From positions 84,603 to 142,895 of the forward strand of contig CACOVO010000002.1 in assembly GCA_902630715.1 (NCBI GenBank): a stretch of 58,293 bases of DNA, given 5' to 3'. The position numbers and the translations under genes are program-made. Source of the stretch: an uncultured SAR86 cluster bacterium. Its GTDB lineage: Bacteria > Pseudomonadota > Gammaproteobacteria > Magnimaribacterales > Magnimaribacteraceae. Shown in pieces: positions 26,844 to 34,855 of the stretch (positions are counted from its first letter, which is position 1; each line of letters starts with the position of its first letter). The notes below the pieces were generated by a model. It worked only from the letters and a program-made list of their open reading frames with translations, was not told where the DNA came from and did not search any database.

Positions 26844-28104
26844 CTTTAAAGTTCTTAAGTTTTTTCTTTACAGACTTGTTTTTAAGAGAAGCTGTATGAA
26901 TTACCCCGTCTTTGAAAGGCGCCCATGCCTCTCCCTGTATTAGAGGATTTAGGTAATTCTTGCAGGATCGAGTTATACCGAAACCATCCTTAGAGATGAA
27001 TTTTTTTGGAATCTTTTTTTCAACATTTGCGACCTTAGATAATTCAACTTTGTCTATTCTCCACTTATAGGGCTTAGTTTTTTCTCTAACTATTACCGGC
27101 ATAATCGCGTTTTCTCCAGCGGTTGCATATTCGACTGCTGCTCTGCCAACGGCATATGCCTGTTCTACATCGACTTGAGAAGCAATATGTCTTGCAGATC
27201 TTTGCAAATAATCAGAAACAGCCCAATGATATTTATATTTCAATTTTTTATGAACTATTTCCGCTACCCTTGGCGCAACTCCACCAAGTTGTTTATGTCC
27301 AAAAGAATCAATGGTTCCAGCATCTGAAAGGAATTCTCCATTTTTATACTTAGTGCCCTCTGAAACAACTATCACGCAATATCCATCACTATTTACTGCT
27401 TCTTTAACTTTTTTGACAAATTTTCCTTCGTTAAAGGGTACTTCTGGAAGAAGAATTAAATGAGGTGCAGAATTTTCTTTGGATTGCGCCAATCCCGAAG
27501 AAGCAGCAATCCAACCAGCGTGTCTGCCCATGACTTCAAAGATAAAAACTTTTGTTGAGCTGTTTGACATACTTTTGACATCCAGTGCAGCTTCCTTGGT
27601 AGATGTGGCAATATATTTTGCAACCGAACCAAAACCAGGACAATTATCAGTGAAGGGTAAATCATTATCTATTGTTTTAGGTATGCCTATACAAGTTACT
27701 GGAAAGCCAGCAAGTTTGGTAAATTGAGCTATCTTATTAGTAGTATCTTGAGAGTCTCCACCTCCATTGTAAAAAAAATAACCAATATCATGGGCTCTAA
27801 ATACTTCTATAAGCCTCTCAAATTCTCTTATATTTTTTGAAGGATCTTTAAGCTTGTGTCTGCAGGAACCAAAGACTCCACCAGGAGTATGTGATAATTT
27901 TTTTAATTCTTTCAAATCTTCGAAAGATGTATCTATGATTTCTTCTTTTAAAATTCCTAGAATTCCATTGCGCCCTGCATAGAGTTTATTAATTTTTTTT
28001 GTTTTTTTCGATGCCTCTATCACGCCATAAGCAGTAGCATTAATAACCGATGTAACACCGCCTGATTGAGCATAAATAGCGTTTTTGGCTTTCATCTTTT
28101 GCAT
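26836..28104 (-). CDS. pfp: Pyrophosphate-type 6-phosphofructokinase
   Basis: A 422-residue phosphofructokinase. Two diagnostic sites point to pyrophosphate rather than ATP as phosphoryl donor: GGGDS at 114-118, with Asp117 where ATP enzymes have Gly, and PKTIDND at 142-148, with Lys143 where ATP enzymes have Gly. MGRHAGW (substrate binding) and an LGGVAPR-like site follow. A PPi enzyme works reversibly, so it may serve glycolysis and gluconeogenesis. The start could be the first ATG or the ATG three codons later. It diverges from mpl across 54 bp and overlaps the convergent reductase gene by 8 bp. No other glycolytic gene is near. Confidence 0.9.
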   Translation of the reverse strand: MQKMKAKNAIYAQSGGVTSVINATAYGVIEASKKTKKINKLYAGRNGILGILKEEIIDTSFEDLKELKKLSHTPGGVFGSCRHKLKDPSKNIREFERLIEVFRAHDIGYFFYNGGGDSQDTTNKIAQFTKLAGFPVTCIGIPKTIDNDLPFTDNCPGFGSVAKYIATSTKEAALDVKSMSNSSTKVFIFEVMGRHAGWIAASSGLAQSKENSAPHLILLPEVPFNEGKFVKKVKEAVNSDGYCVIVVSEGTKYKNGEFLSDAGTIDSFGHKQLGGVAPRVAEIVHKKLKYKYHWAVSDYLQRSARHIASQVDVEQAYAVGRAAVEYATAGENAIMPVIVREKTKPYKWRIDKVELSKVANVEKKIPKKFISKDGFGITRSCKNYLNPLIQGEAWAPFKDGVIHTASLKNKSVKKKLKNFKAN

Positions 28105-28146
28105 CTTACTTTAAAACAAATCTATCTTGTAATCATTCTTGAAAGC

Positions 28147-28152
28147 TATAAT
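28147..28152 (+). promoter_or_regulatory. mpl: -10 box six bases before the mpl start
   Basis: TATAAT ends 6 nt before the mpl ATG at 28159, with no Shine-Dalgarno between. This predicts a leaderless or near-leaderless transcript. A weak -35 candidate (TTGTAA, 28127-28132) has a spacer of only 14 bp. Confidence 0.5.
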
Positions 28153-28158
28153 GGAATT

Positions 28159-29514
28159 ATGTCTAAAAAAAAGGTCCATATACTTGGTATTTGCGGCACC
28201 TTTATGGGAGGACTTGCTCTTTTAGCAAAAGAAAAAGGTTTAGAAGTAACAGGGTGTGATACCAATTTCTATCCACCTATGTCTGATCATCTTCAGGATA
28301 TGGGTATAGAAATCATGGAGGGATTTGATATTTCCGACCTTCCTGAGGCAGATGAATTTGTCGTTGGAAATTCAATGTCTAGAGGGAATTCTGCAGTTGA
28401 ATATCTGCTATCTAATAGACTAAATATTATTTCAGGACCTGACTGGTTGTATAAGAATGTTTTAAAAGATAAACAAGTTATTGCAGTTTCAGGAACTCAT
28501 GGAAAAACAACTACCACAGCTATGATTTCTTGGATTTTACAAGATCAAGGGATTGATGTTGGATACTTGATCGCAGGAAAACCAAAAAACTTTCAAAAAT
28601 CTGCTAAATTTGGAAAAAGTAATATTTTCGTGGTTGAAGCCGACGAATACGATACAGCTTTTTTTGATAAGAGATCAAAATTTATACACTATCGTCCTGA
28701 GACACTAATTATAAATAACTTGGAGTTTGATCACGGAGACATATTTCCTGACATTACCTTTATCTACAGAGAGTTTCATCATCTGTTGAGATCATTATCG
28801 AGTGATGCAAAAATAATTTATCCATCTGATGACGAAAATATTAAGAAAGTGATTGAGATGGGATGTTGGAGTGATCTTATTACCTATGATCTTCAGGGAA
28901 AAGAGGCGAACAGCATAAATCTTAGTGAAGGACAAAAAGATTTAGTTTATAAATTGGGAGAAACACTAGGTGAATTAGATTGGGACTTTCTCGGTGAACA
29001 CAACGCTCGAAATGCAATGTCAGCAGTCTTAGCAGTACAGCAATATGGAATTTCTTTGGATGCATCTTTGAAATCTTTGATTACCTTTAAGGGTGTAGCA
29101 AAAAGGCAAGATACTCTATTGGATACAAATGAATTAATATTAATTGAGGATTTTGCGCATCATCCTACTGCAATCCGAAGCACTTTAAACGGTGTAAAAA
29201 AAAGATATCCACAAAGTCGTTTAATTGCAGCTATAGAACTAAGATCAAATACAATGAAATCGGGGCATCATGATAATAGTTTGACAGAGTCAGTAGTTGA
29301 TGCTGATATGGTTTTCTGGAGAAGCGAAGACGAACAACAAGCCAAGAAATTAACTACGGAAAATCCTTCTAAATTTTTTCAGATATCTGATGTGGACATT
29401 TTTGTAGAAGACTTCGAGGCTTTATCTAAGGAGGGAGATATTCTGTTAGTGATGTCAAATGGTGATTTCTCAGATTTATCAAATAAGGTTATAGAGAGAT
29501 TTATGAATGAGTGA
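28159..29514 (+). CDS. mpl: UDP-MurNAc:L-Ala-gamma-D-Glu-meso-DAP ligase
   Basis: Recycles cell-wall tripeptide by joining it to UDP-MurNAc with ATP, in the cytosol. The 451 residues match E. coli Mpl (457). The N-terminal ICGTFMGGLALLAKEKG motif distinguishes Mpl from MurC. The ATP loop is VSGTHGKTTTTAMI and the Mur-ligase middle motif is VVEADEYDTAFFDKRSKF, with NLEFDHGDIF. I chose the ATG at 28159: an upstream in-frame extension lies inside the divergent pfp and is not conserved in type. It overlaps the next gene by 8 bp. With mrdA, mltB and dacA further along, it shows that wall recycling is retained in this reduced genome. Confidence 0.95.
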   Translation: MSKKKVHILGICGTFMGGLALLAKEKGLEVTGCDTNFYPPMSDHLQDMGIEIMEGFDISDLPEADEFVVGNSMSRGNSAVEYLLSNRLNIISGPDWLYKNVLKDKQVIAVSGTHGKTTTTAMISWILQDQGIDVGYLIAGKPKNFQKSAKFGKSNIFVVEADEYDTAFFDKRSKFIHYRPETLIINNLEFDHGDIFPDITFIYREFHHLLRSLSSDAKIIYPSDDENIKKVIEMGCWSDLITYDLQGKEANSINLSEGQKDLVYKLGETLGELDWDFLGEHNARNAMSAVLAVQQYGISLDASLKSLITFKGVAKRQDTLLDTNELILIEDFAHHPTAIRSTLNGVKKRYPQSRLIAAIELRSNTMKSGHHDNSLTESVVDADMVFWRSEDEQQAKKLTTENPSKFFQISDVDIFVEDFEALSKEGDILLVMSNGDFSDLSNKVIERFMNE

Positions 29515-30103
29515 TAACTTTACTTCACCTTTATTCCCTCTATCAATCAATGTTCTTCCGGGAGCGCTTTTGCCTTTGCAAATATTCGAACCCAGATATA
29601 TTGACATGATAAAAAAATGCCTTGGTGATGCAGAGGGATTTTCTATTGTTCTCACTAAAGAGGAACCTTCATTGAGTAGAGAGGGGCCCATTTCTATTCA
29701 CGATATTGGAACTTATGTAGAGATAGTTGATTTCAATCAGCTCGATAACGGATTACTCGGTATTACCGTTAAAGGAAAATCTAAAGTAAACATCTTCGAA
29801 ACCTGGAGACAAGATGATGAACTCTTGCTTGGGAATATAGGAATTATTGATGAAGAAGATAATGACCTATCTAATGAGCCACAATACAAGGATTTGTGGA
29901 ACATGATTGAAGAAATTATCCGTCATCCAGAAATTAAAAAGCTAAACTTAGAAGTAGATTTTAATAGTTCCAAAAGCGTTTGTTACATATTGGCAAGTAT
30001 TTTGCCTTTGAGGTCTCAAGAAAAACAATCCATTCTTGAGTTAGATGGTAACAGTCAAAAGTTAGACTATCTGAAGGAAATTATAAAAAGATTAGGAGGC
30101 TGA
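29507..30103 (+). CDS. LON substrate-binding domain protein
   Basis: A 198-residue protein made only of a Lon N-terminal (LON/PUA-like) domain without ATPase or protease parts. The opening LFPLSINVLPGALLPLQIFEPRYIDMI is the family signature, followed by the beta barrel and a helical bundle. Such stand-alone LON proteins are common in gammaproteobacteria, with unknown function and presumed peptide or protein binding. Translation is coupled to mpl by an 8-bp overlap. Its stop codon touches that of the convergent carotenoid oxygenase gene inside a 14-bp palindrome. Confidence 0.9.
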   Translation: MSDNFTSPLFPLSINVLPGALLPLQIFEPRYIDMIKKCLGDAEGFSIVLTKEEPSLSREGPISIHDIGTYVEIVDFNQLDNGLLGITVKGKSKVNIFETWRQDDELLLGNIGIIDEEDNDLSNEPQYKDLWNMIEEIIRHPEIKKLNLEVDFNSSKSVCYILASILPLRSQEKQSILELDGNSQKLDYLKEIIKRLGG

Positions 30104-30110
30104 TCAGCCT
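30097..30110. repeat. Palindrome joining two stop codons
   Basis: AGGCTGATCAGCCT is a perfect 14-bp palindrome. It contains the stop codons of the two convergent genes back to back (TGA and, on the other strand, TGA). There is no loop or T run, so it is unlikely to work as a classical terminator; it may just reflect the joined ends. Confidence 0.6.
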
Positions 30111-31504
30111 TGGCGCCAATTACCATGGAAGCCATAAGGAATTCTATGCGGTAGCATAGCTTTTGCTAAAGGTCCGCTTGCAATATTTTCTGCATCAAAA
30201 ATCATCAAGTCTGAACGGTTTTCTCTTCCTAAGTAAGCTAAGGCAATTAAGAAACCTTCCCCTTCTTTGGAATCTTTATTTTTGGGAACAAAAATGGGTT
30301 CTCCAACGGCATCAAATTCAGATAAGGTAAAACTGTCTTTGTAGCCAGTATTGAAGTCATAATTTGCAATGGTATTGAAGCTCACTCCTTTTGGGGAATT
30401 ACCATTATTCGATGCGTAATATCCATACCGATACTCTGACATCGATTTTCTTTCATCTAACCTTGGGAATTCACCTATACTGTCATCTAGATACTGTTTT
30501 TTAATCGACCCTGAATTCGAGCTCAAATCTATTTCCCATCTATTTAATCTAGCCTCACCTTTCTTTAAATCAGGTCTCGAACCATCTAGATGGGGAAACA
30601 TAGGTGCTTCTTCAAATTGCATCATATCGGCTATGATTTTATCTCCTTTTTCGAACGCATTCATTGGATGAAAAACGTAACATGGATCGCTTTCTATCCA
30701 TCTTATATCCATCGAAGAACCATCCCTAGGCATAATTCCAATCTGACTTGGCCTATTGACATCCCAAGCTATCGGCGATTTGCCCTCAGCGATTAAGTTA
30801 AAATCAATAACAAGAGGGAATATTGGGAAAATTACATGTTTTGTAGTCACAACGAAGTCATGGACCATGCTTGAGTATGGCGTTTCAAATTCTTCGAATT
30901 TTGTCATTATGCCGGCTGAGTTAACGACAAAATAACTCATCTTATTAACACCAAAACCATAACTAAATCCGATCATATCTCCAGTCTCAGGATCGATTTT
31001 AGGATGAGCTGTCATTGCTGAGTTTAGTTTACCTTGGTAGTCCCATGAACCTTTGGATTTCAATGTAAGAGGATCAAGCTCGAAAGGTTTATGACCTTCT
31101 TCTAGAGCCAGAAGTTTGCCTGAATGAAAAACTATATTTGTATTTGCTGTTCCATCAGATATTTCAAAATCAAATTCTGGATCTACTTGCATGGGATTAA
31201 GAGCATTTATCAAGGATCTACCAGCCTTTCTTTCTTGTTTCCATTTTGATGTTTGAGCCCATCGATTAAGATAAGAAATTTTTCCATTTTCGAAATGAAA
31301 GGCATGTATCATTCCGTCTCCAGCGAACCAATGATAATCTCCATCCATAGGTGGAAATTGAGGGTCAGGACCGTTTCTATAATAACTTCCAAAAAGCTCT
31401 CTAGGCACTTCACCTTCAATAATCAAATCTTGAATGTCACATTCCATTCTCAAAGGGGCATAATTGCCCCGTAAGTTAGGATGATCTGGGTATATTTCTG
31501 TCAT
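30104..31504 (-). CDS. Carotenoid cleavage oxygenase family protein
   Basis: A 466-residue non-heme iron dioxygenase of the RPE65/CCD/lignostilbene dioxygenase family. The four iron-binding histidines are visible: His167 (TAHPKID), His215 (MVHDF), His279 (VFHPMNAF) and His460 (GFHGNW). The N-terminal LFGSYYRNGPDPQF and DGDYHWFAGDGMIHAF motifs are also standard. It cleaves a carotenoid, apocarotenoid or stilbene double bond, but the substrate cannot be read. It overlaps the upstream dedA-like gene by 4 bp (same strand). Marine relatives use such enzymes around retinal and proteorhodopsin or for lignin-like compounds; neither is proven here. Confidence 0.95.
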   Translation of the reverse strand: MTEIYPDHPNLRGNYAPLRMECDIQDLIIEGEVPRELFGSYYRNGPDPQFPPMDGDYHWFAGDGMIHAFHFENGKISYLNRWAQTSKWKQERKAGRSLINALNPMQVDPEFDFEISDGTANTNIVFHSGKLLALEEGHKPFELDPLTLKSKGSWDYQGKLNSAMTAHPKIDPETGDMIGFSYGFGVNKMSYFVVNSAGIMTKFEEFETPYSSMVHDFVVTTKHVIFPIFPLVIDFNLIAEGKSPIAWDVNRPSQIGIMPRDGSSMDIRWIESDPCYVFHPMNAFEKGDKIIADMMQFEEAPMFPHLDGSRPDLKKGEARLNRWEIDLSSNSGSIKKQYLDDSIGEFPRLDERKSMSEYRYGYYASNNGNSPKGVSFNTIANYDFNTGYKDSFTLSEFDAVGEPIFVPKNKDSKEGEGFLIALAYLGRENRSDLMIFDAENIASGPLAKAMLPHRIPYGFHGNWRQG

Positions 31505-32106
31505 AGTTTAGAAAATTTTTTACTAAGGTATCTTATTAGTAAAAATAAAACAACAAAGCCTATCCAAAACCATACGGAATAAATGGGATTATTATTCTCT
31601 GCCACAATAGCTTGCCCGGCATAGTATCCGGGTATTGTGTAAGCCAAAGCCCAAAGAAAACAAGAAATAATCTCTATTAAGACAAACTTTCTTCTGTCCA
31701 TACTAAGAGAACCTGCAATTATTGGTAATACTGGTCTAACTGGACCAATGAATTTACCTACAAACAGTCCAATCATTCCATAATTTTTGAAGAAAACTTG
31801 CCCTCTAGAGAGAAATTCAGGATACCGGCTTAGGGGCCATATTTTATTTAAAGAATTTCTTATACTGAAACCTATGAAGAAACTTGCTATATCAGAAATT
31901 AAACTTGAGACATATGCTAATAAAACAACTTCAAAAATAGTTAATGAAGTTGCAGCTAATCCTGAGATGATCGCCAACAAAACAACCCCTGGAACCAGTA
32001 TTCCTATCAATGCAAAAGATTCAATAAATGAAGCTCCAATTATTCCAAAAGCTATCCACTCAGGATTGTTTTCTAACCATACAATTATTTCAGTAAATTC
32101 GAACAT
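31501..32106 (-). CDS. DedA/SNARE-associated family membrane protein
   Basis: A 201-residue inner-membrane protein of the DedA (VTT domain) family, whose members scramble or flip undecaprenyl phosphate and phospholipids and support proton-motive force. Conserved parts are FGIIGASFIESFALIGILVPGVVLL (re-entrant helix with Glu), GKFIGPVRPVLPIIAGSLSM (with Arg) and the last two membrane helices. I chose the ATG at 32106: the longer reading starts at a TTG at 32148, only 2 bp from proA on the other strand, and adds a polar stretch not seen in the family. It overlaps the carotenoid oxygenase by 4 bp, so the two are translationally coupled. Confidence 0.9.
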   Translation of the reverse strand: MFEFTEIIVWLENNPEWIAFGIIGASFIESFALIGILVPGVVLLAIISGLAATSLTIFEVVLLAYVSSLISDIASFFIGFSIRNSLNKIWPLSRYPEFLSRGQVFFKNYGMIGLFVGKFIGPVRPVLPIIAGSLSMDRRKFVLIEIISCFLWALAYTIPGYYAGQAIVAENNNPIYSVWFWIGFVVLFLLIRYLSKKFSKL

Positions 32107-32150
32107 CTTAGGTCTTTGAAAGCTTCGATAGTTAGGTAGAATATTCAAGA

Positions 32151-33419
32151 ATGTCAGATAGTAAAGAACTAAATTCTTATATGAATAGATTGGGACAAGA
32201 GGCTAAAGAGGCTTCTATCGTCCTTTCTCAAGCTTCACTAGAGCAAAAAAATGAAGCTTTGAAATGTATTGCAGAAAAAATCGAATTATCCAGAGAAAAA
32301 ATACTCGAGGAAAATTTGAAGGACTTATCGATCGCAAAAGAAAAATCTATAGGCTCTGCTTTAATTGATAGACTTGAGCTCAACAACGACAGGATAGATT
32401 CGATGATTTCTGGTTTAAAAGTAGTTGCCGATCTGCCCGATCCAATTGGGGAAATTACCGACATGGGGCCAACTCCTTCTGGAATAGAAATTAGTAAGAT
32501 GAGAGTACCGCTCGGTGTTGTAGGGATAATATATGAATCAAGACCGAATGTTACTGCTGACGCAGCTGCACTCTGTCTTAAATCTGGGAATTCTTGTCTT
32601 TTAAGAGGAGGTTCTGAAGCAATTTTATCTAACAAGATTATATGGAATTGTCTTCAACAGGGACTTGAAAAGTCTGGGTTACCCAAACATTGCGTTCAGC
32701 TAGTAGAGACTACAGACAGAAAGGCTGTGAAGTCGCTGCTTCATTTAGATAAATACTTAGATGTTATTATTCCAAGAGGCGGAAAAGGGTTAGTTCAATT
32801 AATTACTGATGAATCTAAAGTACCGGTCATTAAACATCTTGATGGACTTTGTCACGTATATGTTGATGAAAGTGCTAATTTAAAAAAAGCAGAAGATATC
32901 TCTTTTAACGCTAAGACATACAGATATGGGATTTGTGGTGCAATGGAAACACTTTTGGTACACAAAAAAGTTGCTCAAGACCTTCTACCGAAACTTAATG
33001 ACAGATTAAATTCAGAAGGCGTTGAAACTAGAGGATGTGATAAGACAATTAAATATATTGATGTTCCGAGCGCAACCTCCGAGGACTGGTCAACAGAATA
33101 TCTCGCACCTATATTGTCTATAAAAATAGTAGACTCAATTGATGAAGCTATCGAACATATCGAGTTTTTTGGGTCTCATCATACAGATTCAATTGTTTCA
33201 GAAGACAACGAGAGTGTAGAACTTTTTTTTAAAAAGGTGGATTCAAGTTCTGTTATGCATAATCTCCCTACTTGCTGGGCAGATGGATTTGAATATGGAT
33301 TAGGAGCAGAAGTAGGTATATCAACTGATAAAATTCATGCCAGGGGACCGGTGGGGCTAGAAGGACTTACTTCCCAGAAGTTCATCGTCAAAGGTAAATC
33401 GAATCTAAGGGGAGTTTAA
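32151..33419 (+). CDS. proA: Gamma-glutamyl phosphate reductase
   Basis: Second enzyme of proline synthesis: reduces glutamyl-5-phosphate to glutamate semialdehyde with NADPH. The 422 residues have the ALDH-like fold with VGIIYESRPNVTADAAALCLKSGN, IPRGGKGLV and the catalytic-Cys loop RYGICGAMETLLVH. The C-terminal signature AEVGISTDKIHARGPVGLEGLT is complete. It is the first gene of a long run continuing into nadD, only 1 bp downstream. No proB is nearby. It diverges from the dedA-like gene, with about 44 bp between starts. Confidence 0.96.
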   Translation: MSDSKELNSYMNRLGQEAKEASIVLSQASLEQKNEALKCIAEKIELSREKILEENLKDLSIAKEKSIGSALIDRLELNNDRIDSMISGLKVVADLPDPIGEITDMGPTPSGIEISKMRVPLGVVGIIYESRPNVTADAAALCLKSGNSCLLRGGSEAILSNKIIWNCLQQGLEKSGLPKHCVQLVETTDRKAVKSLLHLDKYLDVIIPRGGKGLVQLITDESKVPVIKHLDGLCHVYVDESANLKKAEDISFNAKTYRYGICGAMETLLVHKKVAQDLLPKLNDRLNSEGVETRGCDKTIKYIDVPSATSEDWSTEYLAPILSIKIVDSIDEAIEHIEFFGSHHTDSIVSEDNESVELFFKKVDSSSVMHNLPTCWADGFEYGLGAEVGISTDKIHARGPVGLEGLTSQKFIVKGKSNLRGV

Positions 33420-33420
33420 A

Positions 33421-34062
33421 ATCGCCAAAAATAAAGTTATTGGTATCTTTGGTGGAACATTCGATCCCATTCACAAAGGGCATGTAAATATAATAGAAGA
33501 TCTTCTCGATAGAGTACCCATTGATGAGCTTTTACTTATTCCGAACGGTACCCCACCGCATAAGAAAAAACTAATCCCTGCTGAAATTAAGCTTGAAATG
33601 GTTCAACTTGCTATAGGTCATATAGATAAATTAAAGATTGATGACAGAGAAATCAGAAAAAATAGTCCTTCTTATTCTTACGAAACATTTAAGGAACTGA
33701 AGACGGAAAATCCAACAGCTGATTTAATTTGGATAATGGGCACAGACACATTTTCAAATATTGAAACATGGTTTAAATATGAAAAATTTCTCGACGAAGT
33801 AAATATTCTGTTACTCAAGAGACCAGGCTTCGAAGTGGATGAAAATTCATTTGTGAATGATCTTTTTAAATCTAAAAGAATAATGAAATTTTCTGATTTT
33901 TTTGGCTCGACTGGAAATATTTTTCTTTTGAATATCAACCCAATCGAAATAACTTCAACTGAAATCCGGAATTTGATAAGGAATGAAAAAAATGTAACAA
34001 AATTCTTGAACCCTGAAGTTCATGCAGTAATAAAGGAATACAAATTATATGAAAGCAAATGA
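33421..34062 (+). CDS. nadD: Nicotinate-nucleotide adenylyltransferase, apparent ATC start
   Basis: Adenylylates nicotinic acid mononucleotide in NAD synthesis. The catalytic N terminus KVIGIFGGTFDPIHKGHVN (residues 5-23, with HKGH at 18-21) and the C-terminal ITSTEIRNLI are intact, giving 213 residues, the same as E. coli NadD. No ATG, GTG or TTG exists in frame between the upstream stop (33406) and this motif; the first ATG is at 33598, which would remove the active site. The strong Shine-Dalgarno GGGGAG (33409-33414) is 6 nt before ATC at 33421, exactly where the start is expected. So either ATC is used, perhaps coupled to proA, or the base is an error or recent mutation. The 3' end overlaps rsfS by 4 bp. 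Confidence 0.9.
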   Translation: MAKNKVIGIFGGTFDPIHKGHVNIIEDLLDRVPIDELLLIPNGTPPHKKKLIPAEIKLEMVQLAIGHIDKLKIDDREIRKNSPSYSYETFKELKTENPTADLIWIMGTDTFSNIETWFKYEKFLDEVNILLLKRPGFEVDENSFVNDLFKSKRIMKFSDFFGSTGNIFLLNINPIEITSTEIRNLIRNEKNVTKFLNPEVHAVIKEYKLYESK

Positions 34063-34382
34063 ACCATAAATTGAAGAATAAAATTATTGAAAGTTTAGAG
34101 GACCTAAAAGCCGTGAATCCTGTTGTCATAGATGTAAAAAAAGTCAGCACTTTTACAGACTACATGGTGATCGCTTCAGGAACATCCAATAGGCATATAA
34201 CAGCAATAAGTGAAAAAGTGATAGAGAGTCTAAAAGAAAATAAAATTTCAGGAGTAAAGGTAGAAGGTCAATTGGGAGATGATTGGCTATTAGTAGACGC
34301 AGGCGATGTGATCGTTCACCTCATGTCTTCAGATGCAAGGGATTTTTATGATCTAGAAAGTTTATGGGATCCTGATCTTTAA
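34059..34382 (+). CDS. rsfS: Ribosomal silencing factor
   Basis: Binds ribosomal protein uL14 on the large subunit and blocks subunit joining during starvation. The 107 residues match the Iojap/RsfS family: VVIDVKKVSTFTDYMVIASGTSNRHI and GDDWLLVDAGDVIVHLMSSDARDFYDLE. The place after nadD and before rlmH is the standard gammaproteobacterial order. Overlaps are 4 bp with nadD and 1 bp (TAATG) with rlmH, so translation is probably coupled. Confidence 0.96.
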   Translation: MNHKLKNKIIESLEDLKAVNPVVIDVKKVSTFTDYMVIASGTSNRHITAISEKVIESLKENKISGVKVEGQLGDDWLLVDAGDVIVHLMSSDARDFYDLESLWDPDL

Positions 34383-34849
34383 TGAAGATTAATTTTATTT
34401 CTATCGAATCAAGTCGCCCTAGTTGGGCTCAAACCGCCTTTAACTCTTATGAAAAAAGATTCAATAAGTCTATACAAATCAATTGGTTAGGTATAAAACC
34501 GCCTGTTAGGGAAAGGAACTACCGGGTTGAAGATGTTGTCCAAAAAGAAGGCATATTATTAACCTCAAAGATAAAAAAAGATGACTTTGTGATTGTGCTA
34601 GATAAAGATGGAAAAAGTCTAACGACGGAAGAATTAAAAGTTAAGCTTGATCGGTGGCTTACGTTTTCAAAAGATATATCAATTATTATCGGAGGCCCTG
34701 ATGGTCTATGCCCCTCAGTTTTTAGCCAAGGTGATTATTGTTTATCATTATCAAAATTTACATTTCCTCACTCTATGGTTCCCGTTATTGCAATTGAGCA
34801 GGTTTATAGAGTGTGGTCCATTACTCAAAATCATCCCTATCACAAGTAA
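34382..34849 (+). CDS. rlmH: 23S rRNA (pseudouridine-1915-N3)-methyltransferase
   Basis: SPOUT-fold methyltransferase acting on pseudouridine 1915 of 23S rRNA in the assembled 70S ribosome. The 155 residues match the family length. The trefoil-knot SAM site is IIIGGPDGLCPSVF followed by LSLSKFTFPHSMVPVIAIEQVYR, and the C terminus NHPYHK is the invariant end. It sits between rsfS and mrdA, 6 bp before the latter. Confidence 0.97.
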   Translation: MKINFISIESSRPSWAQTAFNSYEKRFNKSIQINWLGIKPPVRERNYRVEDVVQKEGILLTSKIKKDDFVIVLDKDGKSLTTEELKVKLDRWLTFSKDISIIIGGPDGLCPSVFSQGDYCLSLSKFTFPHSMVPVIAIEQVYRVWSITQNHPYHK

Positions 34850-34855
34850 GAGACA

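Noticed and set aside
32107-32148. Longer DedA start at TTG 32148
   Set aside because: It adds a polar non-family N terminus and leaves 2 bp to the divergent proA start; ATG at 32106 fits better.
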